DNA of 64,000 nucleotides from Volvox africanus. Its lineage: Eukaryota > Chlorophyta > Chlorophyceae > Chlamydomonadales > Volvocaceae. Of the stretch, positions 12,367-25,326 are shown piece after piece. Each line of letters opens with the position of its first letter. Positions within the stretch are counted from its first letter, which is position 1. The notes beneath the pieces were generated by a model. It did not search any database and was not told the origin of the DNA. It saw nothing but the letters and a program-made list of their open reading frames with translations. The position numbers and the translations under genes were made by a program. Location: positions 4,622,501 through 4,686,500 of the forward strand of contig BSDZ01000094.1 in assembly GCA_030268105.1 (NCBI GenBank), written 5' to 3'.

Positions 12367-15300
12367 CTAATCATCGTCATCGATTGAAAAGCCGATACCC
12401 ATATGGAATACGGTCCGCATCTCCAGCGGGTCAGTAGGCTGATGCGGAGGCTGGACGGAAGATGATGACTGTTGTTGACCCCGCGCCGGCTGCAGCTGCG
12501 GCTGCGCCACCACCAATGCTGGCGGCATTGCCGGCATTGGCGCTCGCGAAGGTTCCATCGTCCGCGGCGCCACGGGTAGCTCCGCTGGCGCAAAGCTGGA
12601 GTTGCCCGGCGGCGCCGTCAACGAAGCTGATCCCATCCGCACCGCTTGAAACGTCGTGGGCATTACTGGGGGCGGAGGTGGAGGCGCTGCCATTGCCACT
12701 GTAGCTGCAGACTGTTGCTGTCGCTGCTGCTGGCGATTGATGTTATGCGACTCTTGGGCGCCTACAGCTGCAGCCGTAGCTGCCAATGCCTCCGCCGCAG
12801 CAGCATGAGCCAGGTAAGTGCTGTACGACGTAGATGACGTGGTTGCCGCTTGACGTCCTGACTGTATGGCTCTGTTTGCCGTGGGTGCATCCTCATCGTC
12901 GGAAAGCTGCATTACCAGGAAAGGGCTCGTCAAGAGGTGACCGTCTCCTGCGCCTACCTTGGGAATTGGCGCTGGTGCCGGCGGCGATGGCCCCGACGGA
13001 AAGAATGGCGCCGTGATGGCAGCAGGGACCTGCAGCGGCCTGGAGCCTGTGGAAGGGATTGTTGGGACTGGCTCCAGGACTGGCTCCGAAGGCGCCACGA
13101 ATGGAGGCGGCCTGGGCTGGGTTAGCCCAACCCGTACTGGCTGCGGCACCACCAGGCGAGCCGCGCTGCCATAGCTGCCGCTTGGGGCATTGGCGGAAGC
13201 ACCGATGACTGCTGCTGAGGCGGCCGCGACGGTGGCGGATGCCGCATCATTTACCAGCCGGGTGGGATGTAGCTGCGCGCGGTGGGCTTGCATTCCGTCA
13301 GCTACTGCCGCAGTCTGTTGTATCTGCGGGTGCAGCTGCTGATGGGGGACCCCTGCACCTACCGACCCGAGCGGCTCGGTGGCCATCTGTGGAGGCAGCG
13401 GCGGCAATAGCGGCGCCGCCACCCGCCGCGGTTGCGGCGCCTGCGGCGGCAGTGGTGCTGCCACCGTTGCAACTACCTGTGACAGCGGCGGTGCAGCCGC
13501 CACTGTTCCGTGCAATGGTGGCAGTTGCGGCAGCATCGGTAATGCTGGCGTCGCCGTCGCCGCTGTTGACGTCACGGAATGGGAGTCTTGTTCGTTCCGC
13601 ATGCCATCGTCCAGACGCTTTTGCTCTACATTGGGATCTTGCTGCAAGCTAGACGCTACTTGGGCCAGCATCTGGTTCAGCATCTGGTCCTGGGAAGGAA
13701 CGAACGCCGCCCGCACCGACGCCGTGGGGGATGACACTGAGTTGGGCGTCATGCACGTGGGCGTCACATCCGCGGAGCCGCCATTGCCGCCGCCGTGCCC
13801 GCCACGGGTCTTAGAAAGCTGCCGGTACGCCAGGCCGCGCTTGATCTGAGCGAGGATGCGAAAAAAACAGCGGGAACATTGGCAACAATAGCCCCAGTAG
13901 CAGTACCATCCAGCGTGTCGGTAACAATTCCGTCCCCGTCCCCGTCCCCGTCCCCGTCCCCGTCCCCGTCCCCGTCCCCGTCCCCGTCCCCGTCCCCGTC
14001 CCCGTCCCCGTCCCCGTCCCCGTCCCCGTCCCCGTCCCCGTCCCCGTCCCCGTCCCCGTCCCCGTCCCCGTCCCCGTCCCCGTCCCCGTCCCCGTCCCCG
14101 TCCCCGTCCCCGTCCCCGTCCCCGTCCCCGTCCCCGTCCCCGCCCCCGCCCCCGCCCCCGCCACACGGGACCCGGCAATACATACCAGGCTCAACGCCCA
14201 TTGCCAGTGGCACAGCGCATTCAGCCGCCCCGCGATCTTGTGGAAACCCGGCCTGATGGAATTCAGAGCACAATTACATTGGAGGAAGAGGTGATTAAAT
14301 AGGGCAGGATGCGGAGACCTCACTGCCCGGGCTAGGCGTCAAGACGAAGGGCTTAAGCGCAAATGAGGTAATGATGATCGTCAGAAGGGAATCGTCAAAC
14401 GGCATTGGTGACCACGGCGCTGTGGAAGGATGATAAACAGGGGACCCAGGCACAGGAACTCATCGGGTTCCGCCGCCCACAGCCACCCGCTTCCGCACCC
14501 CCAAGCGATCAAGGCTGGGGGCTGGTGCTGGGACTTGCAAAGCAGCACGCACGTGACTATTACGTTCCCATTCCAATTCCTACGATGAATCTATCCCACC
14601 TGTTCGCAGGGTCCACCGCCCAGCAATCCATCATGAGGGTTTTATACGCCTGCAGCGGCGGCAGCTGGCCCTACGAGAGATGAGGAGGTTGAGACAGTGG
14701 GGAGACCGTGGAAAGAGTTTGTGTATGTACAAGTGTGTGTGTGTGCGTGTGTGAGAGAGAGAGAGAGAGAAGGGAGGAAAGGGGAAGTTATTTCCTGGAT
14801 GGTGGGAATATTGCAAGGTATCTATCGCGGCTCAATGCATACCAGGTATTTTGCAGTTGCGGCATTAAGTCACAAACTAAACAAGCCCGCACACGCAGAA
14901 CAGCTTTTTACATAGGAAAGAAAAATGGCCACACACACACACACATGCCCCCAAAGTCTTTGAAACACCGTGCATCCACCTTGACAATAAGCAGGCTATG
15001 CACTCGCCGACCTAGCCCTCACCTCCGCGTGGATGCTCTTCTGCACCGGTAATTGCTCGTCCGGGGGTACGTGGGGACGCCAAGTTGGGTCAAATGTGTG
15101 CCTCAACTTCACAACCTCGTCCTCCGTTGCCGCATCGTACGGTAGTCGGAACGTCAGCATCTCGTACATGATGATACCGAAGCTGTACACGTCAGCAGCC
15201 GTGGTGGCAATGGGGTCCACTATATCATACACCTGCGGCGTCACCGGGAGATGGTTACGACTCGTCATCAGGAAGAGTGACAGGGTAGGTAGGGGAAATG

Positions 15301-15420
15301 TCCCAAACAACAGAAACTGCGATACACTGTATATGTATTTAAGCGTATCATTCAATACAATAATTCTAAATACATTATCCTATATATGTTATCTACTGCG
15401 TGTCTAGATAGTAGGTAGAT

Positions 15421-15456
<36 letters not shown>

Positions 15457-18400
15457 ATATAATATCTACCTAACCTGCATCTCTAATTTTTATTTTCTTA
15501 CATGACCATTGATGCACACTGCATGGACTTCATGAATACAGGTACTCCTTCACTTTTGACTCACCTCAGGTGCCTGCCAGCGCGGGTTGGTAAGCCTGGC
15601 CGGCACCACTTGGTTCTGTGCCTTGCCCAGGATACGCGCGAAACCAAAGTCGCCAATTTTGAGGTGTTGGTCCTCCGTCACGAAGACGTTGGGAGAGCGA
15701 AGGTCCCCGTGGATGTAATCGCGGCTGTGCAGATAGGCCATGCCCGCAGCGATGTCCTGCAGGGAGGATCGGGAAAGAAGACGAGGCTCCCCTCTATCAT
15801 TCAGAAGGAGGGAAACGAACCTACAGCTTTGACGCTGCATAATGGAAGCAAGATTGTTCATGCAAAGAGAGAAACCCAAAACTAAGGGCGCAGGGTCCCC
15901 CGCCAAAAGTTGACTTCTGCCTGCTAACTGCCTTTTATCCCGTGTTTTGCTTTCTGTGTTCCCCTTCCCTCCCTTTCCCTCCTCTTCCTCCATCCCCTAA
16001 AACCCAAGAGCCATCGAGAATAAAGGAGCGAAAGAAAAGAAGTTAATAATCGAGCCACTGTGATTAAGAATACTGGAATGATATCGATGATGACGATGGC
16101 GACTAAATTCTACCACCTGCCTTATAAAAGGAAGGATAAGATTAAAGCGCCTACCCGGCCATCTTGTCCCGTCGCCACCTAAAATACCGGCTATGACAGC
16201 ACCGTTATCCACACCTTCAACATGATAAGGCGCTTATCCCAGGCCAGCTTCTCCCGCGTCCGGATGTTACCCTGTCGCGCCTCCTTCAATAACGAATACA
16301 GGGAGCCCATTCTGCAGAGAATGGTGGGCGGCAGAGAGAGATGCGAGGGAAGGAAGCGGGCGCTGAGGACGATGTCCGCCGACGGAAAGAGCCAAGGTCC
16401 GCCCTGTACGCGTTCCTTGCCTTCGTAGCGCCATCCCCTTTTAAACAAGCCGGCATCAGGCCCACCCCAAACCGAACGCCAACACCCAAGCCTTACTCTA
16501 ACCCTGAGCTCCAGCTCCAGACCCAGCTGCTGTCCAAACCCAACCCCCAGCCCCGGCCCCCACCCGGCCCCAGACATCGTCCAAGCCAATACCCAGACTC
16601 ACTTGTAGTATTCCGTGACAATTCTAGGGGGTGAGGTGCAGATTCCGATGAAGCGGATAATGTTAGGGTGCTGACCAAGATCTATCAGCGCGGCCACCTC
16701 CTTGATAAGGCCCGCCAGATCCTCGGCGGAGGCGGGATCGTGGGCGGATAGTTCCTGTGCAGAGCACCCGGCGGGACATGAAAGTCGACGTGATGGGGAA
16801 CAGGGACAGAGATGGCAGGTCAATGCGTGCGAATAGCATGATTACGATAGCGCGTGCAAGCTTTAAGACTTAAGCAGGATAACTTGAAATCGCGCATGTC
16901 AAAAGGAGGAAGGGAGAGAGGGAGTAGTGGGGTAAGGAGCCTATGCCCCCAAACAGCACGGTGGTGTAGGATGAGAACTCGCGCGGGATTATATAGGGCA
17001 GACGCGAAAAGAAACATTTAAGCTAAAGAGAACAATGCAAGATCGGAATTCAGAAGCGTAAGAGCCATCCTAGCCCCTCGCCCTGTCCCTCCTCGCGGCT
17101 TGCCTTTCCAATGGACGCCAGGTGCCCAAAGGATGCTGAAGTGGGGTGCATCTCCTTCACTGCCACGTCTATATGGTGCCAGCGCCCTCTGTACACAACT
17201 CCCTCGGCGCCTTCGCCGATCTGTTCGACATTGCGGAGATCCTCCGGTCGAATGAAGCAGTTCTGGAGGGGAATAAGGTATGTGTGTGTGGATGGGGCGG
17301 AGAGGAAATAACACACTGCCTGAAGGATGTAAAACCAGGCACACAGGGATGCTTCCTTACTGCTCCAGATCAACAGCGTTAGGTTTCAATTGCATTTGCG
17401 CTTCCGTCTTGCCCTCCCTCTCCTCCTCCTCCTCCCTTCCCCAGGAGTCCAGTCCTCAGAGCCCTATCGTGCATCCACACCCACCCGCCCCAGTACCAAC
17501 ACCAAATCCCCACAACAGACCCTCCTGCCTTTTCTTCGAGGTTCGTTTTTTAGCCACCACGCCACTTGCCTGCGACAACTGGGGGTTCTGGGCAGGACGC
17601 GGTGCCGGGGTAACCACGGGCGGCGGTGAGAAGGGCAGCTGGGGGGCGACTTGGGGCGGCACCGGCAGCCCCACCTCCCCTGCGGGAAGGTCGCATGTGG
17701 AAAAGGCATGGCGGGGTTCTGTGAATTCCGTTAAGATGCTCACTTTAATCGAATCGAATGGAACATGTTTCGCTCGGAATGACGGCAGCTTGGTTCGTTA
17801 CTAATGTTAGGGTTTGTCGATCTATGTCACTTTAACAGTTGTAAGTTTAAGCTACTGGCAGTTGGTCGCGTTATTCGGCAGGTAAATTGAGGGTTGGGAG
17901 CTAAGGAACACGACCTGGGATGGGAAAGGCGCCTCCCAAACAAATCCTTCCCACCCCGTCTCTCTTCAAAGCCTCTTGAGCTTCCGATAGATACATGCTC
18001 TGCCAATTGTGACCTGATTCACAGTTTTATTCTTTTCCTGCATCCCAATTCACGGCTGGATTCATGGCTAAGGGGCCCCGAGGAAATAATAACAATAATG
18101 ATAATGATACAGGGCATGACCACCTTGTGAAACGCACCGGTTGTTGTTTGCCAGCTGGTTGTCTCGTAACGGCGGCCAGCAGGTGGTTTGATACTGGCCT
18201 ACCTCCGCCCCGGAACCCATATCCACCCCGATCGCAACCCATGAAGGCACGCAGTCGCCGCAAAAAATTGGAGCTCCATGTTCTCTCCGTAACCCAGAAC
18301 CAAAATCTCACCACCTCACCAGAGTCAGTGTCAAACGGCGACAGCATGTCCAGATCTGACATGTTTGAATTCCTGCGGCCGTTGGAGATCTGCGGCCCCG

Positions 18401-21400
18401 GCACGTGCTGTCCCCAACCGGGCATAAACAGCGGCGGCTGCACGGGCCCGAGACCATATTCGCTCGTCCGATTATTAACCCTCGACAAGCCGCTCCCCGC
18501 CATCGCGGGCATGAACAGCTGCGATGCAGGGCCCTGGGACGCTCCGGGGTAGCCCTGAGGCGGCAGCCGGGCGTCATTAAAAGGCACCACCTGCGGGCTC
18601 CAGGCCTGAGACGCCACCGCGCTTCCGTAGGCCGCGGCCGACCCCATGCGACGTGGCAGGTGTGGTGGGGGCTGCGGGAGCGCGTCGGTACTGGGCGGCG
18701 GCATGGACGGATACGGTGCGCCGTAAAGCGCACCGTAGGGATCCTGCGCCGCCACAACGACGGTCATGGGTATTGTCGCACCGGGTGTCGGCGTGCGGGA
18801 GATAGGCGACGGCGGCGCGGGGTAGTGTTGGTAGGGGGAGGGATAATGCGGCATGGGCATTGCCAGTTGGCTCTCGCCCGCAGACGGACCAGCGTCTGCG
18901 CCAGGCTTGGAAGTAGTGGGAATATCAGTTTGAGAAGTCTCCAGCACTCCATCATCTCCAATTTTGTAGCGGAGCGGCCCCACGGCGGGAAGTTTATGGG
19001 TGCTCAACGTCTCTTCAGTGCCGCCATCACCACCACCTGTGAAGATATTCATGACGGCTCGCTCTGTCTGTGTCAACGGCACCCCCTGTTGCAAAGGAGC
19101 CAACACAGCGACGTGTTGAAATAAGGGTTGAGTTCAGATTTCCGAGTTCCCCGTCCTTCACAGGAGGGGACCGAAGCTTTACACCTATGGCTATCCACAT
19201 ATCGACATAATTGAATGATACAGTAACGACCGCCAAGCTGTTACATTTTTATAACCATGTTCAAGTAGGTAAAGAAAGGGCGCCGCATCGCCGTTCTCTC
19301 CTTTCTAATCACCTCCCTATCAGGAGGAGGCCCAGACCTTTACCTTGTTCCGTGGTGGCGCGATGTCACCGGCCGGGCGCTCTAAACCCCTGGCTAAAGC
19401 AGTCGGCTGCTGCTGAGGGTGTGCCGGCTGTGGCGGTGGCGCATGTTGCTGCACCGGCTGTGGCGGCGGCTGCAGCGGCGGCGGCTGTGGCGTCGGCACT
19501 GCAGCCGCCACACCGTTCGTTGGCATTGTTGGCCGTAGGCCCTGCTTATTGGGGCGACCGCACGTGCGCAGAAACCACCAAGCAAGGAAATGAGAATGAA
19601 ATGATGCTAGAACGGGACAATAGAGTAACACTGTCCAAGACTTCTTACACCGTGACTACTGCCGCCCCAAATCTAACCCTTGCAATGATACGGGAAGACA
19701 AGCAAGCACATTTGCACCGTCCCAGCCAGGAGGGATCTGAGGAATACCTGTACTTCCCGACACCATTCCACTGCCCCATCCGGCATCGTTGCACCTTGTG
19801 ACGGAATACTTCAATGTGCCAACACAGCAGTAGCCCTAAGCGCAACGGTACATCAAAATGCATACGACCCAGCCATATATATTTCCTCCCATTTAAAGTT
19901 ATAGAGCGGCAATAAACAATCCCCCGAACCCGTCGCCTATTTATTTACTTGCCTGCGTGATCCGCTGTGGCTGCTTTTGCATCTGGTTATTCTGGTTCTG
20001 GTTGTTCTGGTACTGGTTATGGTAGTTGAAGTTGTTGGTTCCTGCTACGGAGGATGCGTCCGACATAGAGTTGCCAATCGAATCCTCACTCCGGGAAGCG
20101 AGGCCGTTCGGTAACGGTTGCCGGAAAGGCTCTATCGGCCCGACCCCAACACCGCCGCTGGCCCCAGCTGTGCCGGACGGGCCAGCGACGCTGAAGGCTG
20201 CGCCACCGCCGCTGCGCTGCAGAGGCGACGCTTCAGAGCTATCCGCTGTCGCGGTGGCGAATGGTGTTGCGGTGGCCAGGGGCGCTCCGCCCAGCAGGTT
20301 GTGGCCGCCGCCAGGGGACGACGGACATGACGGCATCGGAACTGCCATGCGCTGGGGCGACGCCGGTGGCAGCGGTGCCGCCGTTGCCGTTCCTTGAACT
20401 AACACCGCTGCCGCCGGAGTAGCCGCAGGCAGCGTGCTGCCACTGGCGCCTGACCCCCCAGGCGTCTGCTGCAACGGAATGACCGGCACAGGAGCATTGG
20501 GAGCTGCGCCTCCTGAACTATTCCTCTTGGATTGCGGCAAGTTAGGGTATCCCGAACCAAAGGCGTCGGGCCCGGGAACACCCTGCATCTGGGCGGGTAC
20601 GAAAGGATAGCCGTTGGACGGCACACTCATGTGTGACGCCAAAGAGGTGTGGCCCGAAGCTATTTGGGAGAAGGGAGGGAAAGCGCCACTATTGGACGGG
20701 TAGGATCCGTGGACAGGGGGCCCGCTGCCGACAGTATCCTGGCCTAAAGTCATCTGCGAGGGTACTGCAGGGGCGCCAGCAGGAATACCCTCGTCAGTGC
20801 CTACCCCCCGGGCCCGCTCAGTGTCACGGGCGTGAAGGAGAGGGTAATGGTCGGAGAGAGGATATGGCCCAGAGGTAGTTGGGCTGGTGCTATCAATACT
20901 TCGGCCGCCGGCCGCTGAGGCTCCGGCGGCGCCGCTTGAGGTGCCGGGGCCGCTGCCAGCAACGCCGTCTGCGCAACCGGCCATGCCGCCGCTTGCGGAC
21001 GTGGCAGGGATGGCACCCATGGCCGCAGCTGGCAAAGGCGACAAGAAGGCAACGCCCTGCCCGGCGGCTTGCGTACGGAGGTCAACGGCGCTCCAGATCT
21101 TGACGCCGCCAGCGCGGCTGCCGGTGGCGACGCAGTTAGCCAGTGCGGCGCCAGCGGTGAGGCGGCCACGATGCGCCCGCATGGTCGCGCGGGCGAACTG
21201 CCACACGGGTACGTTGCCCATGGGGTTAATGGGCGGTGCCAGGGTGCTTGTGGGCAAGGGTCCCACTCGGATGTGGCCGGAGGAGAGCAGCTCCACCATG
21301 GTGCCAAGTTCGGGAAAGGTGAAAAGGTTGCTGCGTGAGGTGGATTAAAAAGGAGCAGAACATAGGGTCAGTTCATCGATATTCGTAGCGAACAGTGCAG

Positions 21401-24400
21401 GGAGTGCTGGGATTCGGATTTGGCAGGCTGACTTGTATGGATTACGAGGATAAAATGATGAGAATAGACACAAAGCCCAGCCTTCATGCCCCTGTCCCAC
21501 CCGCCTCTTCCTCTCCTAGGACGGGAGGAAGCTCAAATAACATGAAACTCCAAAGCCCGGGCAAATAAAATCCGTACCACTCCCAGTGTCAGACTCACAG
21601 AATCGAGGGTCCTGGCTGCCCAATGGCGCAGATCAGTTGCAGCCTACAAGCTGTTACATCCCACATCAATAGCTGACCGTTCACGTGAGCTGACAGCAGC
21701 CGCCAGGGACCTTGCCGCGGCGACACGAACTTTGGCACGCGACCTGGCGGCACCGCGAGCGCACTGTGAGACGCGCTGCCACTATCGGCAGCAACGAGGG
21801 CGGCTCCATCAGCATTGCCATTTGCAACTGCAGCAGGCGCTGTGCCGCCAAGAGCGCTAGAAGAGAGAAATCCGAGGGGGGTGGTCTCAGTCATTGGAGT
21901 GCCGAGGCTGCCGAGGATACCACCACTATGGCCGGGGGGCCCAAGGCTGCCGCTGCCGCCAGGAGGTGCAGTGGAAGCAGCGCCACCGGCGCCATCAGCG
22001 GGGTTTGCAGCAGGCAGCCGGCTAGAGCTGGGCATTTGCCAGTCGAGGGCAGCCAGCGCGGTGCAGCTGTCGAACTCAACGAAGGGAAACGTATCCACGA
22101 GGGCAGTGGTCACGCTCAAGGCGCCCCGGCGTATAATGGGGTCATTGCCGATATAGCCCCCACCCACAGGAACTACACCATTTGGGCTGCCGACGGAGGT
22201 GTTAGTGGTAGCGGCGCCACCGTTACTGCTCGAGGACCCCACCTGCGTGCCAGACGCACCGTGGCGCGTTCCCACGGCAGAGGTGACGGGTGACAGAAGG
22301 TTCACAGACGTCGACTGCGGCAGCGTCGCGCCCTGTGTTGCGGCTGCGGCTGCAGCTGCGCTCCCACCAACGCCGCTGGCGGATGTGCTCCTGTTTAGGG
22401 CGCCCTTTGCACTACTGCCATTGCTTGGGAAAGCCCCGGACGCTTTAGGCAACAGATTGTTCCCCTCGGCCGCACCGCCCGTCGTCGCTGCCGTCGGCCG
22501 CGACCCTTCCCGACCGGAGGCTACTCCCCCACCGCCTGGGGCCTCCACCTCCCCGTTCCCATTCGCATTCCCATTTTCATTAGCACCGCCGAGGCTGTTG
22601 GGGCTGGAGGTGGACTGCTTGGGGCCACTTAACACCCGTATGGAGTAAATTTCAGCGGAAGTGCTGACTATCAGGCATCCAGACCGATACAGCAAGCCCG
22701 TGACCTCCGGACTGGAGAAATTTTCGGGAGCTAAGTTGCTGCTGTTACGAGATAGGTTGCGTTTCGAGGTTTGGAAGACGTTAGCGGCTATGACCTCCGG
22801 CTGCACACGGCTGTAGCGAACGGCCATCACCTTGCCCTGCGCGTCGCCCGTAAATAGCAGAACATCATCTGCCGTACAGGAGCCAATGGCCCCTGACGCG
22901 ATCATGGCAGGCGTGGCAGCGATAGCGCCATGGGTACGCGATCCGACATTGGCGTTGTTCTCGTCGACAGAAGCTACGCCACCGCTGCCGCTACCGTTAG
23001 ACTTAGCTGCAGGCCCGCCTGCGGCCGACGTGGAGCCCTTTGGAGATGCCCCGTTCACCGCAGATGCCGCAGCGGCTGTGACAGTTGCAGCGTCCAGCTC
23101 AATAGCGGGAACGCAGCACAACGCCGTGACGGGCGAACGGCTCAGGCGGACTACCAACGGCACACCGGCCTGCTGAGCTGCTGTGGCTGCTGCTGTTGCT
23201 GTGTTGAGAACGCTGCTGCCCCGAAGGGACCCGTAGCTGGCGGAAAGGACGGCGCCAACTCTGCCGTACACCAAGACACTGCCGCCGCGGTGGCCAGTGA
23301 TCAGATCAATGGTGGGCTCGTAAAGTGCCGTGGCTGTCACCTGTTGTGATTCATGGTTGAGCGGAGTGTCGGAATGAAATGAATCCAATGCAGCACTGTA
23401 GACTTCAACCTGCGGCGGCGGGGAATTTAGGCAATGGCAGTGGCGGAAGTGAGGTCATTAATAAATCAGGACCTGCTAGCCACCGCAGGATTTAGATGAT
23501 TCAGTTTGCCAGACAAAGACAGCTGATAGGGCCGACCCTGGGGACGGGAGATCTATGGCGCATGAAAACACCAATAGCGAGGGTATGAAGACCAGCAGCC
23601 TTGGATAGCATGGGGGAATGGCGAATGAACGAGTGTCCTGGTACTGCTGTTGAAGAGTACAATTTATCATAGTGATGATCGGATGTTGGCGGCTGTGCTC
23701 AAAAAACGATAAGATCCCACAGATGTAACCAACCAACCATTGAAGCTCGTCTCTTCCCTAATCGCTAACCCTCACAGCTGATAGAATCGCACCTGTCTGT
23801 TGAGCACCACCATAAGCTGCACTGCCGCCGACTCGCCTCCCGCCCCTCGCATGAAGCACAACCGCTGCACAGCGTGACCATCACTGGGCCGTACCGAGCG
23901 CTGTGCAAAGGGCAAGTTCCGTAGTGGGTCCGCCTCCCCGCTACCAGTGCTAGGTGACGGAACCAAACACTGCTTGCTCAAACCTCTGCCTATGCGGGCG
24001 CCGCTTGGCTGGGGAGATAAAACCTGCCCGCATGGGCTATGGGGAGTCTGCCCAGGCCGAGAGGCCTCGTCCCGCACGCGTGGCGTCGCAAGAATAACAT
24101 CAGCTGGCATCGATGGCACAGAATCGAGGGATGCCCAGCCTGGAGGTGCTATCGAGGCTGAAAGTGCACGCGACAGACTGGAGTTGGTGATGAGAAAGGG
24201 GCGTTGCAACTTGCGAGAGCGTACATTTGAGGTGCTGGTGATGTTTGATATGATGGAGACTGTTGAAGGTGTGGTCCATAAGCCCACGTACTCCTCAGCG
24301 ACCTCCTGCAGGGCTTGACACTGGTCCGCCAGGACACGCTCAGCATTCTTACGCCTGTGGGAATGTTTTCGGACCCGATCGACCAGTGAGTTGAGGAGGT

Positions 24401-25326
24401 GAAGGGGAACGGTAAAAAGGGGGGTTGACCTCTTGGTCTTTGGTCTGGTCGGGGAAGGGTGCTTCGAGACGCTCCACCGCCACCTAATCAGAAGGGTAAA
24501 TAACCCGCGCAACATCAGCCTTGATGCTGGGAAAATGCCCTCCATAGAACGTCCAAAAGTGACCGCGGTGCTGCCGAGTGTCAAGGTGACGCTGGATGGT
24601 GGCGGTTCGCCTATCCCAGGGTAGGACGTGCGACGACAGATTCTTAACGTGCCTGCTAGACCGCCAATGTATCGCAGTGGGGGCCGTGTATGAGAGAAAG
24701 AAGAGGTCGGCAGTCCGGTCGGCAGTGCTGACACAAGTTTTGCGGCGAAATCTCTCTTAAACAGTGGGTTCACCGATTCACGAGTGAAACCATGCTCAAA
24801 ATGTTTGATGTCTGGCTTTAAAAATGGAACTATAGATACTCACGGATGAGCAAAGAGGGTTAATCGCCTAAGGCGACTGGGGTTACCCAGCTGCTCCACG
24901 CAAGCTCGGGAAGTGTTGACAACAGCGGTAAGCCGTGCGGCGGCAGAACATAACGCCATAGCATCTCCCGTCCGTTCATGCATCGCCTGAGTCAGAAAGT
25001 CGATAATAATTGTCAGTCAGGTGGGATCAGTAATACAAGCAAAGAAACAACTCAGCTAACTAAAGCCTAACAAAATTGCGTGGCTCAATCGTCGCCAGCG
25101 ATATCTACCGATATCAAATGAACCCGAGAGGCCGCCAAATTCACCGTCATCAGCTCTCTCCTCTGGGTCTTACCGCCTCAAGCCGGCAAAACACAGCATG
25201 GGCCGAATAAGCAACGTTATGACATAGCTGCTTATGGATTCGGCTCCGGTTTGCAGTGCTAAGCAGTTGCTCCACCGCGAGCCGTGTCGTTTCCTGCGCC
25301 TGAGCCAAAGGCCACAGTTGCTCCAT
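12367..25326 (-). CDS. MLKL-like helical bundle / WD40-like propeller / non-RD protein kinase
   Basis: Exons, 5' to 3': 25326-25174, 24986-24844, 24354-23793, 23409-21599, 21330-19953, 19541-19344, 19085-18320, 17679-17570, 17262-17104, 16754-16603, 16311-16215, 15756-15565, 15232-15023, 14649-14600, 14252-14186 and 13845-12367. They total 7527 nt in one frame, about 2508 residues. Residues 1-125 form an all-helical segment whose helix pattern and spacing fit the MLKL N-terminal four-helix bundle ([16 protein letters not shown], then [12 protein letters not shown], then a helix with [14 protein letters not shown]). Residues 275-965 hold WD40-type strands ([32 protein letters not shown]) with long inserts. 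Residues 965-1707 are Pro/Ser/Gly-rich linker. The kinase spans 1711-2014: GEGAEG loop, VAVK Lys1743, catalytic HGD Asp1861, DFG 1879-1881, APE and CW. The catalytic set is complete, but HRD is HGD. The tail is low complexity. Cell-death or immune signalling is only an inference. Confidence 0.78.
13931..14163 (-). repeat. Intronic (GGGGAC)n hexanucleotide array
   Basis: About 35 perfect copies of GGGGAC (transcript sense; CCCCGT on the plus strand) are followed on the donor side by about three GGGGGC units. The array fills most of a 340 nt intron (13846-14185) between the last kinase exon and the tail exon. The donor (GTATGT) and the acceptor (T-rich tract, then CTCAG) flank it, so it is not translated in the main product. 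Confidence 0.93.
14733..14770. repeat. (GT)n/(GA)n compound microsatellite
   Basis: A GT-rich run passes directly into about eight GA repeats, inside an intron of the kinase gene. Confidence 0.85.
15418..15456. repeat. (GATT)n microsatellite
   Basis: About nine perfect GATT units lie in an A/T-rich part of the intron between kinase exons 12 and 13. Confidence 0.9.

Noticed and set aside
13764..14323. Long frames of pure dipeptide repeats (Arg-Gly, Asp-Gly, Thr-Gly, Ser-Pro) on both strands
   Set aside because: They come only from the hexanucleotide array, which lies inside an intron with a clear donor and acceptor.
12367..25326. Reading the kinase, the propeller and the helical bundle as separate genes
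   Set aside because: Sixteen exons keep a single frame with matched phases and good splice sites throughout, and no stop or TGTAA signal with a new start separates the parts. Still only a model until transcripts are seen.
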